NCBI GenBank assembly: GCA_037974665.1
Contig: CM075771.1
Span: 37,928,425 to 37,992,424, forward strand
Length of the DNA stretch: 64,000 nucleotides
Direction of reading: 5' to 3'
Source: Ehretia macrophylla
Lineage: Eukaryota; Streptophyta; Magnoliopsida; Boraginales; Ehretiaceae
Shown here: positions 49,601 through 61,157 of the stretch, in pieces
Position numbering within the stretch: the first letter of the stretch is position 1
How the letters are laid out: every line of letters starts with the position of its first letter
Notes under the pieces: generated by a model
Databases searched by the model: none
Told to the model about the DNA's origin: nothing
What the model saw: only the letters and a program-made list of their open reading frames with translations
Made by a program: the position numbers and the translations under genes

Positions 49601-50573
49601 TGATAAGGTAAGCCAAGTATCTGCTGCATCCTTTCCTCAAGGACTTCACTGCTTTCGTAGATGAGATGATGGAACTCCCGGTGAAATCTCTTCGGCCCAA
49701 AACCTCCAGTATTGGTTGATCAGGTACCTTGAACGTTATAATCTTTGCCCGGCAATCTAGTTGGACATGATGTTTTTCCAGCCAATCCATCCCTAAAATG
49801 ACCTCGTAGTCTCGAAAAGGTAATACAATAAGATTGGCCGAGAATTCCCTATCCTTAATTTGGATTCTACATGCTTTACAAGCTGAACTAGTTACAAGTT
49901 TAGAACCCATAGGAGTACCAACTTCTACCTCAAATGGCAAACATACAACTTTCAATTTCACACGTTCCACACATAAGGGAGTAATAAATGAATGAGTAGC
50001 ACCCGGATCAATTAACACCTTAACAGGTTGATTCAGTATGAAGAATGTACCTTCAACAATAGCGGTCTCATCTGGAATCTCCTCGCACTCGATAGCATAG
50101 GCTCGAGCCTGGACTATAGGAACTGGAGTCTTGCCTCTACCGCCTGGTTTACCCTGATTCTGCCTTACTTGATGTTTAGGGCAATCTTTGATTTGGTGCT
50201 GATCACTACTGCACCTCATACATCGTCCCAACTTCCTCCAACACTGGGCCTTGGTATGCCCCTTCCTGTCACAATATGAGCAGCTGACGAACTGAGTAGC
50301 AGGTGAACTACCTGTGGATCCACGGGCAGAAGAGGCTGATGGCGCTTTTGTCGGGCCACGGTTATTCCCTGACTTGCTCTGGCTCTGGCCCTGGTTATGA
50401 CCCTGACTCTGGAATTTCCTCTGCTGACCTGGAGGCTGGTATGGTTTCTTGTTTGGTTGACTCGAACCGGATCCATCTAGTTTTCTCTTCTCAACTCGAG
50501 AGACAGCAGCAAAGAGAGCAGAATAAGTATCGAAGTCATGAGAAACTAACTGGTCTTGAATCTCTGGCCTCAA
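46680..50573 (-). CDS. Ty3/gypsy (Tekay-like) polyprotein: gag C-terminal part, protease, RT, RNase H, integrase, chromodomain
   Basis: An open frame of 1297 residues. Parts in order: gag C-terminal region with a basic, Q/S-rich stretch; two CCHC-type zinc knuckles (98-111 and 118-131), which bind element RNA; aspartic protease (about 170-265) with [10 protein letters not shown] near 188; reverse transcriptase with FIDD at 523-526; RNase H (D672 region); integrase with an H-H-C-C module and catalytic D947, D1008, E1044; a GPF module; and a chromodomain-like end (about 1241-1293) that in chromoviruses is thought to bind chromatin marks. It stops just before the polypurine tract, the normal layout. 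The larger protease and gag content distinguishes it from the tandem + strand copies. It is a relic of an element, not a host gene. Confidence 0.93.
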   Translation of the reverse strand: MRPEIQDQLVSHDFDTYSALFAAVSRVEKRKLDGSGSSQPNKKPYQPPGQQRKFQSQGHNQGQSQSKSGNNRGPTKAPSASSARGSTGSSPATQFVSCSYCDRKGHTKAQCWRKLGRCMRCSSDQHQIKDCPKHQVRQNQGKPGGRGKTPVPIVQARAYAIECEEIPDETAIVEGTFFILNQPVKVLIDPGATHSFITPLCVERVKLKVVCLPFEVEVGTPMGSKLVTSSACKACRIQIKDREFSANLIVLPFRDYEVILGMDWLEKHHVQLDCRAKIITFKVPDQPILEVLGRRDFTGSSIISSTKAVKSLRKGCSRYLAYLINKPSDKAKLEEMPVIKDYVDVFPEELPGLPPNREIEFVIELLPGTQPISKAPYRMAPAELQELKDQLQGLLKKGFVQPSSSLWGAPVLFVKKQDGTLRLCIDYRGLNQVTVKNKYPLPLIDELFDQLQGAKVYSKLDLRQGYYQLRIKKEYVPKTAFRTTYGHYEYVVMPFGLTNAPAAFMDLMHRVFQPYLDQFVVIFIDDILVYSKSESEHEQHLRLVLQKLREHRLYAKFSKCEFWLQQIAFLGHIISQEGIAVDPTKIDAVMSRKKPENVTKVRSFLGLAGYYRRFVKDFSKIAGPLTKLTQKKTKFVWDDKCENSFQELKKRLTTVPVLALPEGSQGFVIYSDASKDGLGCVLMQNGRVIAYASRKPKPYEMNYLTHDLELAAIVFGLKKWRHYLWGNKFEVFTDHKSLKYLFSQKELNMKQRRWMELLDDYNCSINYVPGKANVVADALSRKASMAKLEVKVQELLEEAFLWKPQLTQKGLLFATTQVQSTLLSELREAQQKDQQFQKIKESNTDFKFHDDGIWKFRNRVCVPNDPELKKKILEEAHNSRYTIHPGGTKMYWDLKQHYWWNNMKREIAEFVARCLTCQRVKAEHQRPAGLLQPLEIPQWKWEHITMDFVMDLPKSRKGRDAVWFIVDRLTKSAHFLPINKEDSPEKLGDMYVAEIVRLHGMPVSIVSDRDPRFTSRFWKRLQEALGTKLSFSTAYHPQTDGQSERTIQILEDMLRACILDFGKGWEKYLSLAEFAYNNSYRATIGMAPFEALYGRKCRSPIYWDEVGEMKTFDPTLLPELMKTVDNIHLIQKRMLTAQSRQKSYADRRRRSLEFEVGDKVFLKISPRRGLIKHGKGGKLSPIFVGPFEIVEKVGKLAYRLALSQNLSNIHDVFRVLMLRKYHPDPSHILEPEPLQLRENLSYEEKPIRILDQQDRELRNRTIPMVKVLWDHHRLEEATWERRDQMEQQYPTLFQGKY

Positions 50574-50588
50574 ACCAATAGTGAATTT

Positions 50589-51200
50589 TCACATTTTTGC
50601 CTCCGGAGTACAAACCATATACTGAGCATAACGGGACAGTCGGTCAAAACGAGCCTTGTACTGGGCCACCGTCATATTACCTTGGGTCAAATGCATGAAC
50701 TCCTCGATCCGCCTCTGCCTGGAAACTGCAGGTACATATTTCTCCTTAAACTCCTTAACGAAATTACCCCACAAGCGAGGTGTCTGATTAGTCTCCCACA
50801 GTGCCTCTATAGTGTGCCATCAATGCTCGGCATCCCCATGCAACAGAAATACAACAAACTCCACTTTCTCTTCATCTGTATAATCAAGTGGCCTGAAGAT
50901 CTTCTCAATCTCGGACAGCCAAGCCTCTGCTTTCTCATCATCAGCTTCCCCTTAAAATTTAGACGGGCGAAAGTTAAGGAATTCCTTCATTCTGCTATGT
51001 CTCCCATGGTTACCCTCATTCCTGTTGTTGATGTTGTTGTTGGCCTCACGAGCATCCTGGCGCTCCATTACACATGATACATGATCCATGGCAGTTGCCA
51101 TCATATTAAACATAGCTATACCGGGATTAGTCTGATAAGCATCCCCGGTCTCTTGAGGTTCATCGCTCCTATTAGTAGTACGGGTACTAGGGCCAGCCAT
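50589..51200 (-). pseudogene. Gag N-terminal region of the - strand element (broken)
   Basis: Reading from 51200 leftward, the translation opens [19 protein letters not shown], nearly the same start as the tandem copies. It continues with a stretch typical of plant Ty3/gypsy gag (KEFKEKYVP, AQYKARFDRLSRYA). Gag would form the virus-like particle. This part of the element is broken, with about two breaks, so the element looks unable to make full gag on its own. Confidence 0.85.
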
Positions 51201-51406
51201 CTATAGGCACAATTTATTGAAAAATGTGACAATTAAGAATCTAAGGCATATGATATGCAACATAATATAGGTACAATTCTCAAACACTTAAGGCATATAA
51301 GTCACTTAAGCACATAGAACATAGAAGGCACATTTAACATATAACAAGTCATTATCTTAGGACTCTACCCACGGTCCGAGAGTTAAACCCGGCTTAAGCA
51401 ATCTAA

Positions 51407-51418
51407 GCTCTGATACCA
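51407..51418 (-). other. Primer-binding site, initiator-Met tRNA type
   Basis: Read on the - strand this is TGGTATCAGAGC, the standard plant LTR-element site complementary to the 3' end of initiator methionyl tRNA, 11 bp inside the 5' LTR. Confidence 0.88.
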
Positions 51419-51429
51419 TTCTTCTAAGG

Positions 51430-54400
51430 TGTCACGCCCAAATCCATCCTATAAAGGTTAGACTAGGGTGTGATCTAAACATTCAAGTCCTTACACCTTC
51501 TTCATCATTCTAGGAGGTTTAACACTTAACGTTTTATTCTAGACTTCAAAATTTTTCCGGAAATCCGGCAGCATAACGGCTGTAATTGGGCTCTTTGTTT
51601 TTTACCTAAATTTTCTAACAACCTCAAAATTTACCATCTCAATTTCAATTCCAGCTAAGATTACTATTATTCCATCAATTGAATTGCCTATTGATTAACT
51701 CGACGTCCCGTTTGATTTATAACCTAGCATGATACTATGTCTCGTTTGTCCATTTATTCTCGTTTCAAAATATACCTGTTGATCTTGGCTTATTAGCGAG
51801 TACCTGTTGAGATTGGATAAGTTCATTTACCTATTCCTTAACTAAGCATTATACCCTGTGATAGATACTAGCGGTAGTAAAAGCAAAACGATCATAGTAG
51901 TGTCATGTCTAGTATCAGTTTAATTAAAATAAGTACAAACCAAAATTAGACCCCAAATTACAACGGGAGTATTTTACATCACAAGCAACAAACAACATAA
52001 GGGAAATAGTCTTCAAGCAGCAAAAGGTACACAAGTAGTCATGTTCAAGCAAAACGACAATAACAGGCAATCACTCCAGGGGTTCATCATTAGGTACATT
52101 ATCCTTGGGTTCATGTACCTGTTCTTCTTCACCTGAGATGATAAAAGAGGGTGAGTCCTTATGAACTCAGCGAGGGGGAACGAGAAATAAGTTTTGAAAC
52201 TCATTTTCCGGTTCAATTTATGAAAACACCTTTTTCAAACATGAATACAACAAAAATACAAGTACAGAAATACAAATACAGAAATAGGAATACCGGTCTT
52301 TCCACCCCGAGGTTCTCTAGGATCCAAGCGTGAGTACTTATACACATAATAAAAAGGATACGGTGAGCTTTTGCTCTCAGATCAGATCCAGGATCAGTTG
52401 TTGCGGCCGACTTCAAATCATCCCCCAAACACACCAGGTGGGTGTACTCCGGATGTACCCCAAAATCTTACGACCCAACTCTCCGAGGAAGTCTAGCCCC
52501 CAAGCGAGAGAGGGAATGGGACCATGGAGGTCACGGTAACACCGGCAAGCCCGATGCCACCCGGCGTGCGTGATCACTACCATGCCGACAGGAAAGGTTG
52601 CAACCTTGTATGCAATGCACATTTATGACAGGTAATATATATCACAGAAGGAGGACAACAAAGTAGGTTGCCTCCGGACAGTCATAAGATTGCACATTGA
52701 CAGATAAACAGGCAGGACACGATAAGACAGGAAATTTCACTTGAAAGGCATATAGAGTTATATGGAAATTAAACGGGCAGCCATGTAACACATGTAAAAC
52801 AGGCCATATAACTCATTAAAAGTCCACGCAATCAAGTGATAAGATTACTCAACATGCAGTGATATCAACAAGGGTTCAAATGCGAGAAAAGCTTATTTGT
52901 CAACATGCAATGGTCAAGATCACTTTTAAAGTTATAAAACATTTACGGGCAGCCCATGCAACGTACAGTTTCCTCACAATTTCCAATGGTTAACACTTAG
53001 CAAGAATACTTAGTCATTAGGGTTTCCATTTCATGCATAATCGTGCGATCAAACTCTAAGTCAACTTAACATCATTCCCAAGTCATACATCATTCAATTC
53101 ATACATCCTCAAGTGCTTAAAACAGTCCACATAATATTCCAACACCACAATTCCAAGCAACTAGTGCCACAAAAGAGGTTACAATAGTTTTCCAAGCACA
53201 TAGCTAAGTGGAACACTCACTGCAATAGGCTGTTTTCTCACAATCAATCGGATAATCAAACAATCTCCAAATTCAGTGAATAAGATGTCAAATTAAATAT
53301 TAAGAAGTTAACTAAAATCAGAAACAAGCCTTGCATCAATTGGAGTTCAGAATCATTAGTTATAACCGAAACAGTGAGGTAACACAAAATTGTCCAGATT
53401 TCCACACTTTTCATAAAATGACGTTTTTGAGGTTCTTAGAGTCCTTTATAGCTTTGGTCTATTTCTGAAAAAGTTGTCCATAACTGAAAAATATAGCAGT
53501 AAAACAAATTTCATACATTTTGGACATCATTTATTAAGTCAAACATGGTTCGTTTCACAAGGTCAGTGCATCTGCCAAAACCTGATTCATTTTTCCAGAT
53601 TTCCAGATTTGGTCACATTTTAATGATTTGCCATTTTGAGGAAATTAGAGTCAAAATTAGCTTCGGCCTATTTCTGGTAAAAATGTTCAAAACTGTCCAA
53701 AATAGTCAGCCACCAATTTTCAAGCATTTTGAACATCATTTGCCTAGCTAAACTTACCTCGAACAGACTGGTAAGAGAGCTGTCACATAAATTCGACTTC
53801 ACCTAGCATCATTTTCAAGCCAAGATCTTGCCATGCATGGTTGTTTAAGCTCATGAACGACCACATAACTCAAGTACAGAAGCAAATATACTCATTTATG
53901 AACATGCATGTGAAATTTCAAAGAGTTTTCAAAAGCGTTTAACCCTCACCTTTGCAATCAATCAAAAGATGCACAACAACCTTGTTGAAGCTCAAATCTT
54001 CTCCTTTCCTTTGCCTAGACGAAATCCTACTAGCTTTTCTCTATTTTTCCTAGCTTAATGATCAATCTCTTAGTGCATGCAAGTAATTAGAACTTGAAGA
54101 AAAGAAATGGATGCTTAGTAACTCACCTAGGCCGAAATGAAACTTCAAATGCACATGCAAGAGTGATTTCGAACTCTAGCTTGTTTGCTTGGGTTTCTCA
54201 ATGGCTACTCGACTTTGCTCAACCAAGATGTGAAGAAGACAAGCCAAGGAGGTAGAGAACTCAGCCAAGAACCAAAAATGGAGAGAGAGAATGAAGGGGA
54301 GAGAGAGGAAAGATTGAGGAAAATGAGTGGAAATGAAAAGAAGACAAGCCTTGTAACTTGGTGATGCAAGCTCGGCCTTGGGCAGCCAACAATCTGAATT

Positions 54401-55028
54401 TTTGTGTCTTCAAGATAGAATTTTAAATGTTTAGCATGGGCTTCAAGCTTTTGGTCGAGCAAGGTGTGTAAATGTGAGGGTTTTTGATCATTTTTTATGC
54501 CTTTTGGTGTCATAGTTTGTCTAGCATGCATATTTAATTGTGTTGTTCAAATTTCTTGCTCAAAACATGGTGTGGTCGGCTATGCCATGTGCAAAATTCT
54601 GATTTCTTGTCATCTTTTGGGTGTTAATTGTTGTGTGTTGAAAATGCAAAAAGAACAAGGAATAAAGAATAAGGAATGTCTAGTGTTTGGTGCATTTTTT
54701 GTCTTCTAGTGAATGGAATTTGGATTATTATATTGTTAGTGGATTTTGTAGGATTGTTTAATAGTCTAGTGCTTCGTGTAAGATGCTTTCTCGGTTAGCG
54801 TGAAGGCACGCTTTCCTAAGTCTAAGGCACGCACTACGAGGTTGGACACGAACTACGAGACAAACGCACGTTTTTCAAGTAAACGCACGTAACCCTATAT
54901 GAATGCAAGAAATTCAATGCATGGCACACAAGACTAAATACAATTCTCAAACCTAGGTCATGGCACGCAAATCTAGGTTAGGGCACGCAAAATGAGGTAT
55001 CGCATGCAATTCGGGGACAGGCCTCACA
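51430..55028 (-). repeat. 5' LTR of the - strand element
   Basis: 3599 bp, TGTGAGG to GTGACA on the - strand. Its outer edge at 55028 abuts 5S position 87. It contains the inverted CGTGC array (54806-55006). No gene is seen in it. Confidence 0.93.
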
Positions 55029-55062
55029 GTGACCCCCTGGGAAGTCCTTGTGTTGCACCCCC
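55029..55062 (+). pseudogene. 5S rRNA gene stub (positions 87-120) right of the - strand element
   Basis: 34 nt starting GTGACCCCC, the same extent as the stub at 18475-18508. The projected gene start is 678 bp before the next gene, so the array phase is intact. Confidence 0.94.
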
Positions 55063-55620
55063 TTTTCAATTTTTTTTGCCCTGGTTAGGGTTGCCAAGAT
55101 ACTTTATCTACCGAATCTCTATTACCAAATCCCACAGAACATTGGGCAAGACAACTTCGCTTCATGTAGAGGTCGGGCCCGTAAACCGAGGGCGTAGGGT
55201 CTATGACCAAGTCCCCATCGCTCCGGTGCCCATAACGTTTGATCCGTGATGAGTTAAGCGGCGCACAGTATACTGTTGCAAAGCTCTCTGAGAGCTCTAT
55301 GACGGGGGCAGGCAGCTTACTCGCTGTGCCCATTTTTTGGAGCCCAAAATCGAACGTTTTCATCAGTTTCAGGTCACTTTTCTTCTTTTGCTCTGTTTTT
55401 TCATCCCGAATCGTATATCGTGAGCTATTAAAAGGACGACAACCTGACTCGTGGGACATCAGAGGGCCCTACAACGTGTCGATATCATGTCTTACGAGGA
55501 TGCTGCATTGTTGAAGCGGATGGGTTGTCGTTAAGCCCATTGGGCCTTTTGAATGGGCCATCTCTCTAGGCTGGGACTGTGAACCGTTAACACATGTAGG
55601 AATTGTGCCCTCAACATGAC

Positions 55621-55740
55621 GGGTGCGATCATACCAGCACTAATGCACCGGATCCCATCAGAACTCCGAAGTTAAGCGTGCTTGGGCGAGAGTAGTACTA
55701 GGATGGGTAATCCCTTGGGAAGTCCTCGTATTGCACCCCT
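55621..55740 (+). rRNA. 5S rRNA gene, array B copy 38
   Basis: Full length and near consensus through the A box and intermediate element; GGGTAATCCC in the C box and CGTATTGC near the end. A second-subtype spacer follows. Confidence 0.95.
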
Positions 55741-56296
55741 TTTTCATTTTTTTTGCCCTGGTTAGGGTTGCCAAGATACATTATCCACCAAATCTCTAAT
55801 ATCGAATCCCACGGAACATTGGGAAAGACAACTTCCCTTCACTTAGAGGTCGATCCCGCAAACCGAGGGCGTAGGGTATGTGACCAGGTCTCCGTCGCTC
55901 CGATGCCCATAACTTTTGATCTGTAAGGACTTACGCGGCGCACAGCATACCGTTGCAAAGCTCTCTGAGAGCTCTACGACGGGGTAAACTAGCTTGCTCG
56001 CTGTGCCCATTTTTGGACCCCAAAATTGAACATTTTCATCAGTTTTAGGCCACTTTTGTTCTCTTGCTCTATTTTTCCGTCCTGGATCGTACGTCGTGAG
56101 ATGTTAAAAGGACGACAACCTGACTCGCGGGATATCAGAGGGCACTACAACGTGTCGATATCACATCTTGCGAGGATGTTGCGTTGTTGAAGCGGATGAG
56201 TTGTCGTTTAGCCCATTGGGCCTTTTGAATGGGCCATCTCTCTAGGCTGGGACTGTGAACCATTAACACATGTAGGAATTGTGCCCTCAACATGAC

Positions 56297-56416
56297 GGGT
56301 GCGATCATACCAGCACTAACGCACTGGATCCCATCAGAACTCCGAAGTTAAGCGTGCTTGGGCGATAGTAGTACTACGATGGGTGACCCCTTGGGAAGTC
56401 CTCGTGTTGCACCCCC
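56297..56416 (+). rRNA. 5S rRNA gene, array B copy 39
   Basis: Full length with AACGCACTGG, GCGATAG and ACTACGATGG, the marker set of copies 29 and 33 in array A. Confidence 0.95.
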
Positions 56417-56971
56417 TTTTCAATTTTTTTTGCCCTGGTTAGGGTTTCCAAGATACTTTATCCACCAAATCTCTATTACCGAGTCGCACAGAACATTGGG
56501 CATGACAACTTCGCTTCACGTAGAGGCCTGGCCCGCAAACCGATGGCGTAGTGTTGGTGACCAGGTCTCCTTCGTTCCGGAGCCCATAACTTTTGTTCCT
56601 TAATGAGTTACGCAGCGCACAGCATACCGCTGCAAAGCTTTCTAAGAGCTCTACGACGGAGGTAGCTAGCTTGCTCGCTGTGCCCATTTTTGGAGCCCAA
56701 AATCAAACATTTTCATCAGTTTTAGGCCATTTTGTTCTTTTGCTTTATTTTTTCATCCCGGATCGTACGTCGTGAGCTGTTAAAAGGATGACAACCTGAC
56801 TCGCAGGACATTAGAGGGCCCTACAACGTGTCGATATCACGTTTTGCGAGGATGATGCATTGTTGAAGAAGATGGATTATCGTTAAGCCCATTGGGCCTT
56901 TTGAATGGGCCATCTCTCTAGGCTGGGACTGTGAACCATAACACATATAGTAATTGTGCCCTCAACATGAC

Positions 56972-57091
56972 GGTTGTGATCATACCAGCACTAATGCACC
57001 GGATCCCATCAGAACTCCGAAGTTAAGCGTGCTTGGGCGAGAGTAGTACTAGGATGGGTGACCCCTTGTGAAGTCCTCGTGTTGCACCCCC
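56972..57091 (+). rRNA. 5S rRNA gene, array B copy 40
   Basis: Full length with GGTTGTGATC at the start and CCTTGTGAAG. First unit of the 2033-bp higher-order repeat. Confidence 0.95.
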
Positions 57092-57649
57092 TTTTCAATT
57101 TCTTTTGCCCTGGTTAGGGTTGCCAAGATACTTTCTCCACCAAATCTCTATTACCGAATGCCACGGAACAATGGGCAAGACAACTTCGCTTCTCGTAGAG
57201 GCTGGGCCGGCAAACCGAGGGCATAGGATTTGTGACCAGGTCTCCGTCGCTCCGGTGCCCATAACTTTTGATCCGTAAGGAGTTACGCGGCGCACAACAT
57301 ACCGTTGCAAAGCTCTCTGAGAGCTCTATGACCGGGGCACCCAACTTGCCAGCTGTTCCTATTTTTTGGAGCCCAAAATAGAACGTTTTCATCAGTTTCA
57401 GTCCACTTTTCATCTTTTGCTCTATTTTTTCATCCCTGATCGTACTTCGTGAGCTGTTAAAAGGACGACAACTTGACTAGCGGGACATCAGAGGGGCCTA
57501 CAACGTGTAGATATCACGTCTTGCAAGGATGCTACGTTGTTGAAGCGGATGGGTTGTCGTTAAGCCCATTGAGCCTTTTGAATGGGCTATCTCTCTAGGC
57601 TGGGACTGTGAACCGTGAACACATATAGGAATTGTGCCCCCAACATGAC

Positions 57650-57769
57650 GGGTGCGATCATACCAGCACTAATGCACCGGATCCCATCAGAACTTTGAAG
57701 TTAAGCTTGCTTGGGCGAGAGTAGTACTAGGATGGGTGACCCCCTGGGAAGTCCTCGTGTTGCACCCCC
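57650..57769 (+). rRNA. 5S rRNA gene, array B copy 41
   Basis: Full length with AACTTTGAAG and AAGCTTGC, both repeated in copy 44 exactly 2033 bp on. Confidence 0.95.
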
Positions 57770-58327
57770 TTTTCAATTTTTTTTGCCCTGGTTAAGGTTG
57801 CCAAGATACTTTATCCACCAAATCTCTATTACTGAATCCCACGGAACATTGGGCAAGACAACTTCGCTTCACGTAGAGGCCGAGCCCGTAAACCGAGGGC
57901 GTAGGGTTTGTGACCAGGTCCCCATCGCTCCGGTGCCCATAACTTTTGATCCGTGAGGAGTTACGCAGTGAACTGTATACCGTTACAAAGCACTCTGAGA
58001 GCACTACGACGGGGGCCGCCAGCTTGCTCGCTGTGCCCATTTTTTGGAGCCCAAAATCGAACATTTTCATCCGTTTCAGGCCACTTTTCTTCTTTTGCTC
58101 TGTTTTTTCGTCCCGGATCATATATCGGGAGCTGTTAAAAGGACGACAACCTGACTCGCGGGACATATGAGGGCCCTACAACGTGTCGATATCATGCCAT
58201 ACGAGGATGCTGCATTGTTGAAGCAGATGGGTTGTCGTTAAGCCCATTGGGCTTTTTGAATGGGCCATTTCTCTAGGCTGGGACTGTGAACCGTTAACAC
58301 AAATAGGAATTGTGCCCTCAATATGAC

Positions 58328-58447
58328 GGGTGCGATCATACCAGCACTAATGCACCGGATCCCATCAGAACACCGAAGTTAAGCGTGCTTGGGCGAGAGT
58401 AGTACTAGGATGGGTGACCCCTTGGAAAGTCCTCGTGTTGCACCCCC
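58328..58447 (+). rRNA. 5S rRNA gene, array B copy 42
   Basis: Full length with AACACCGAAG and CCTTGGAAAG; partner of copy 45. The TATA-like motif upstream reads AAATAGG. Confidence 0.95.
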
Positions 58448-59004
58448 TTTTCAATTTTTTTTGCCCTGGTCAGGGTTGCCAAGATACTTTATCCACCAAT
58501 TTTCTATTACTGAATCACACGGAACATTGGGCAAGACAACTTCGCTTCACGTAGAGGCCGAACCTGCAAACCGAGGGCCAAGGGTTTGTGACCAGGTCTC
58601 CGTCGCTCCGGTGCCCATAACTTTTGATCCGTAAGGAGTTACGCGTCGTACAGCATACCGTTGCAAAGCTATTTCAGAGCTCAACGCCGAGGGCATCCAG
58701 CTTGCTCACTATGCTCATTTTTGGTGGCCAAAATTGAACGTTTTCTTCAGTTTCAGGCCACTTTTCTTTTTTTGCTCTGTTTTTCCGTCCCGGATCGTAC
58801 GCTGTGAGCTGTTAAAAGGACGACAACCTGACTCGCGGGACATCAGAGGGCCCTACAACGTGTCGATATCACGTCTTGCAAGGATGCTACGTTGTTGAAG
58901 CGGATGGGTTGTCGTTAAGCCCATTGACCCTTTTGAATGGGCTATCTCTCTAGGCTGGGACTGTGAACCGTTAACACATATAGGAATTGTGCCCCCAACA
59001 TGAC

Positions 59005-59124
59005 GGGTGCGAATATACCAGCACTAATGCACTGGATCCCATCAGAACTTTGAAGTTAAGCGTGCTTGGGCGAGAGTAGTACTAGGATGGGTGACCCCCT
59101 GGGAAGTCCTCGTGTTGCACCCCC
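59005..59124 (+). rRNA. 5S rRNA gene, array B copy 43
   Basis: Full length with GAATATACC, CACTGG and AACTTTGAAG; consensus C box and end. Its spacer pairs with that of copy 40. Confidence 0.95.
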
Positions 59125-59682
59125 TTTTCCATTTTTTTTGCCCTGGTTAGGGTTGCCAAGATACTTTATCCACCAAATCTCTATTACCGAATCGCACGGA
59201 ACAATGGGCAAGACAACTTCGCTTCTCGTAGAGGCCGGGCCAACAAACCGAGGGCGTAGGATTTGTGACCAGGTCTTCGTCGCTCCGGTGCCTATAACTT
59301 TTGATCCGTAAGGAGTTACGCGGCGCACAGCATACCGTTGCAAAGCTCTCTGAGAGCTCTATGACGGGGGCACCCAGCTTGCCCCCTGTTGCCATTTTTA
59401 GGAGCCCAAAATAGAACGTTTTCATCAGTTTCAGTCCACTTTTCTTCTTTTGCCCTATTTTTTCGTCCCTGATCGTACGTCGTGAGCTGTTAAAAGGACG
59501 ACAACCTGACTCGCGGGACATCAGAGGGGCCTACAACGTGTCGATATCACGTCTTGCAAGGATGCTACGTTGTTGAAGCGGATGGGTTGTCGTTAAGCCC
59601 ATTGAGCCTTTTGAATGGGCTATCTCTCTAGGCTGGGACTGTGAACCGTTAATACATATAGGAATTGTGCCCTCAACATGAC

Positions 59683-59802
59683 GGGTGCGATCATACCAGC
59701 ACTAATGCACCGGATCCCATCAGAACTTTGAAGTTAAGCTTGCTTGGGCGAGAGTAGTACAAAGATGGGTGACCCCCTGGGAAGTCCTCGTGTTGTACCC
59801 TC
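59683..59802 (+). rRNA. 5S rRNA gene, array B copy 44
   Basis: Full length with AACTTTGAAG, AAGCTTGC, ACAAAGATGG and TTGTACCCTC; partner of copy 41. Confidence 0.95.
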
Positions 59803-60360
59803 TTTTCAAGTTTTTTTGCCCTGGTTAAGGTTGCCAAGATACTTTATCCACCAAATCTCTATTACTGAATCCCACGGAACATTGGGCAAGAAAACTTCGC
59901 TTCACGTAGAGGCCGAGCCCGTAAACCGAGGGCGTAGGGTTTGTGACCAGGTCCCCATCGCTCCGGTGCCCATAACTTTTGATCCGTGAGGAGTTACGCA
60001 GCGAACTGTATACCGTTACAAAGCACTCTTAGAGCTCTATGACGGGGGCCGCCAGCTTGCTCGCTATGCCCATTTTTTGGAGCCCAAAGTCGAACGTTTT
60101 CATCCGTTTCAGGCCACTTTTCTTCTTTTGCTCTGTTTTTTCATCCCGGATCGTATATCGGGAGCTGTTAAAAGGACGACAACCTGACTCGCGGGACATA
60201 TGAGGGCCCTACAATGTGTCGATATCATGCCATACAAGGATGCTGCATTGTTGAAGCGGATGGGTTGTCGTTAAGCCCATTGGGCTTTTTGAATGGGCTA
60301 TTTCTCTAGGCTGGGACTGTGAACCATTAACACAAATAGGAATTGTGCCCTCAATATGAC

Positions 60361-60480
60361 GGGTGCGATCATATCAGCACTAATGCACCGGATCCCATCA
60401 GAACACTGAAGTTAAGCGTGCTTGGGCGAGAGTAGTACTAGGATGGGTGACCCCTTGGGAAGTCCTCGTGTTGCACCCCC
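60361..60480 (+). rRNA. 5S rRNA gene, array B copy 45
   Basis: Full length with ATATCAGC and AACACTGAAG; partner of copy 42. Confidence 0.95.
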
Positions 60481-61037
60481 TTTTCAAATTTTTTTGCCCT
60501 GGTTAGGGTTGCCAAGATACTTTATCCGCCAATTTTCTATTACCGAATCACACCGAACATTGGGCAAGACAACTTCGCTTCACGTAGAGGCCGAACCCGC
60601 AAACCGAGGGCCAAGGGTTTGTGACCAGGTCTCCGTCGCTTCGGTGCCCATAACTTTTGATTCGTAAGGAGTTACGCGTCGCACAGCATACCGTTGCAAA
60701 GCTCTTTCAGAGCTCAACGACGAGGGTATCCAGCTTGCTCACTGTGCCCATTTTTGGTGGCCAAAATCGAACATTTTCATTAGTTTCAGGCCACTTTTCT
60801 TTTTTTGCTCTGTTTTTCCGTCTCGGATCGTACGCTGTGAGCTGTTAAAAAGACGACAACCTGACTCGCGGGACATCAGAGGGCCCTACAACGTGTCGAT
60901 ATCATGTTTTGCGAGGATACTGTGTTGTTAAAGCAGATGGGTTGTCGTTAAGCCCATTGTGCCTTTTGAATGGGCCATCTCTCTAGGCTGGGACTGTGAA
61001 CCGTTAACACATATAGGAATTGTACCCTCAACATGAC

Positions 61038-61157
61038 GGGTGCGATCATACCAGCACTAATGCACCGGATCCCATCAGAAATCCGAAGTTAAGCGTGCTT
61101 GGGCGAGAGTAGTACTAGGATGGGTGACCCCCTGGGAAGTCCTCGTGTTGCACCCCT
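61038..61157 (+). rRNA. 5S rRNA gene, array B copy 46
   Basis: Full length and the closest to the window consensus, with AGAAATCCG the main change and one fewer C at the end. Best candidate for an expressed gene here on sequence alone. Confidence 0.96.

Larger units (their letters stand above)
43057..55028 (-). mobile_element. Ty3/gypsy Tekay-like chromovirus, - strand, inserted in a 5S gene
   Basis: An element with two long LTRs (43057-46645 and 51430-55028) and a 4784-bp internal region. Read on the - strand it runs 5' LTR (right), primer site, gag, pol, polypurine tract, 3' LTR (left). Its pol protein is very close to the + strand copies, but the two LTRs differ from each other by clearly more (order of 1-3% by eye), so it is older, perhaps around 0.5-1 My by inference. 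The right edge TGTGAGG (as CCTCACA) abuts 5S position 87; the left edge shows no clean terminus or target-site duplication. The coding part is broken, with about two breaks in the gag region. Confidence 0.93.
56972..61037 (+). repeat. Three-unit 5S higher-order repeat, two copies of 2033 bp
   Basis: Gene starts 56972, 57650, 58328 and 59005 recur at 59005, 59683, 60361 and 61038, each offset by exactly 2033 bp. Gene and spacer variants pair across the offset: AGAGGGGCCTAC in spacers 40/43, AAGCTTGC in genes 41/44, TATCGGGAGC in spacers 41/44, and CCAATTTTCTATTAC in spacers 42/45. Confidence 0.88.

Noticed and set aside
43057-55028. The - strand element as an inverted duplicate of the left tandem block
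   Set aside because: It differs in internal length and in many LTR positions, and its two LTRs differ from each other more than the tandem LTRs do, so a simple inversion or recent copy does not fit.
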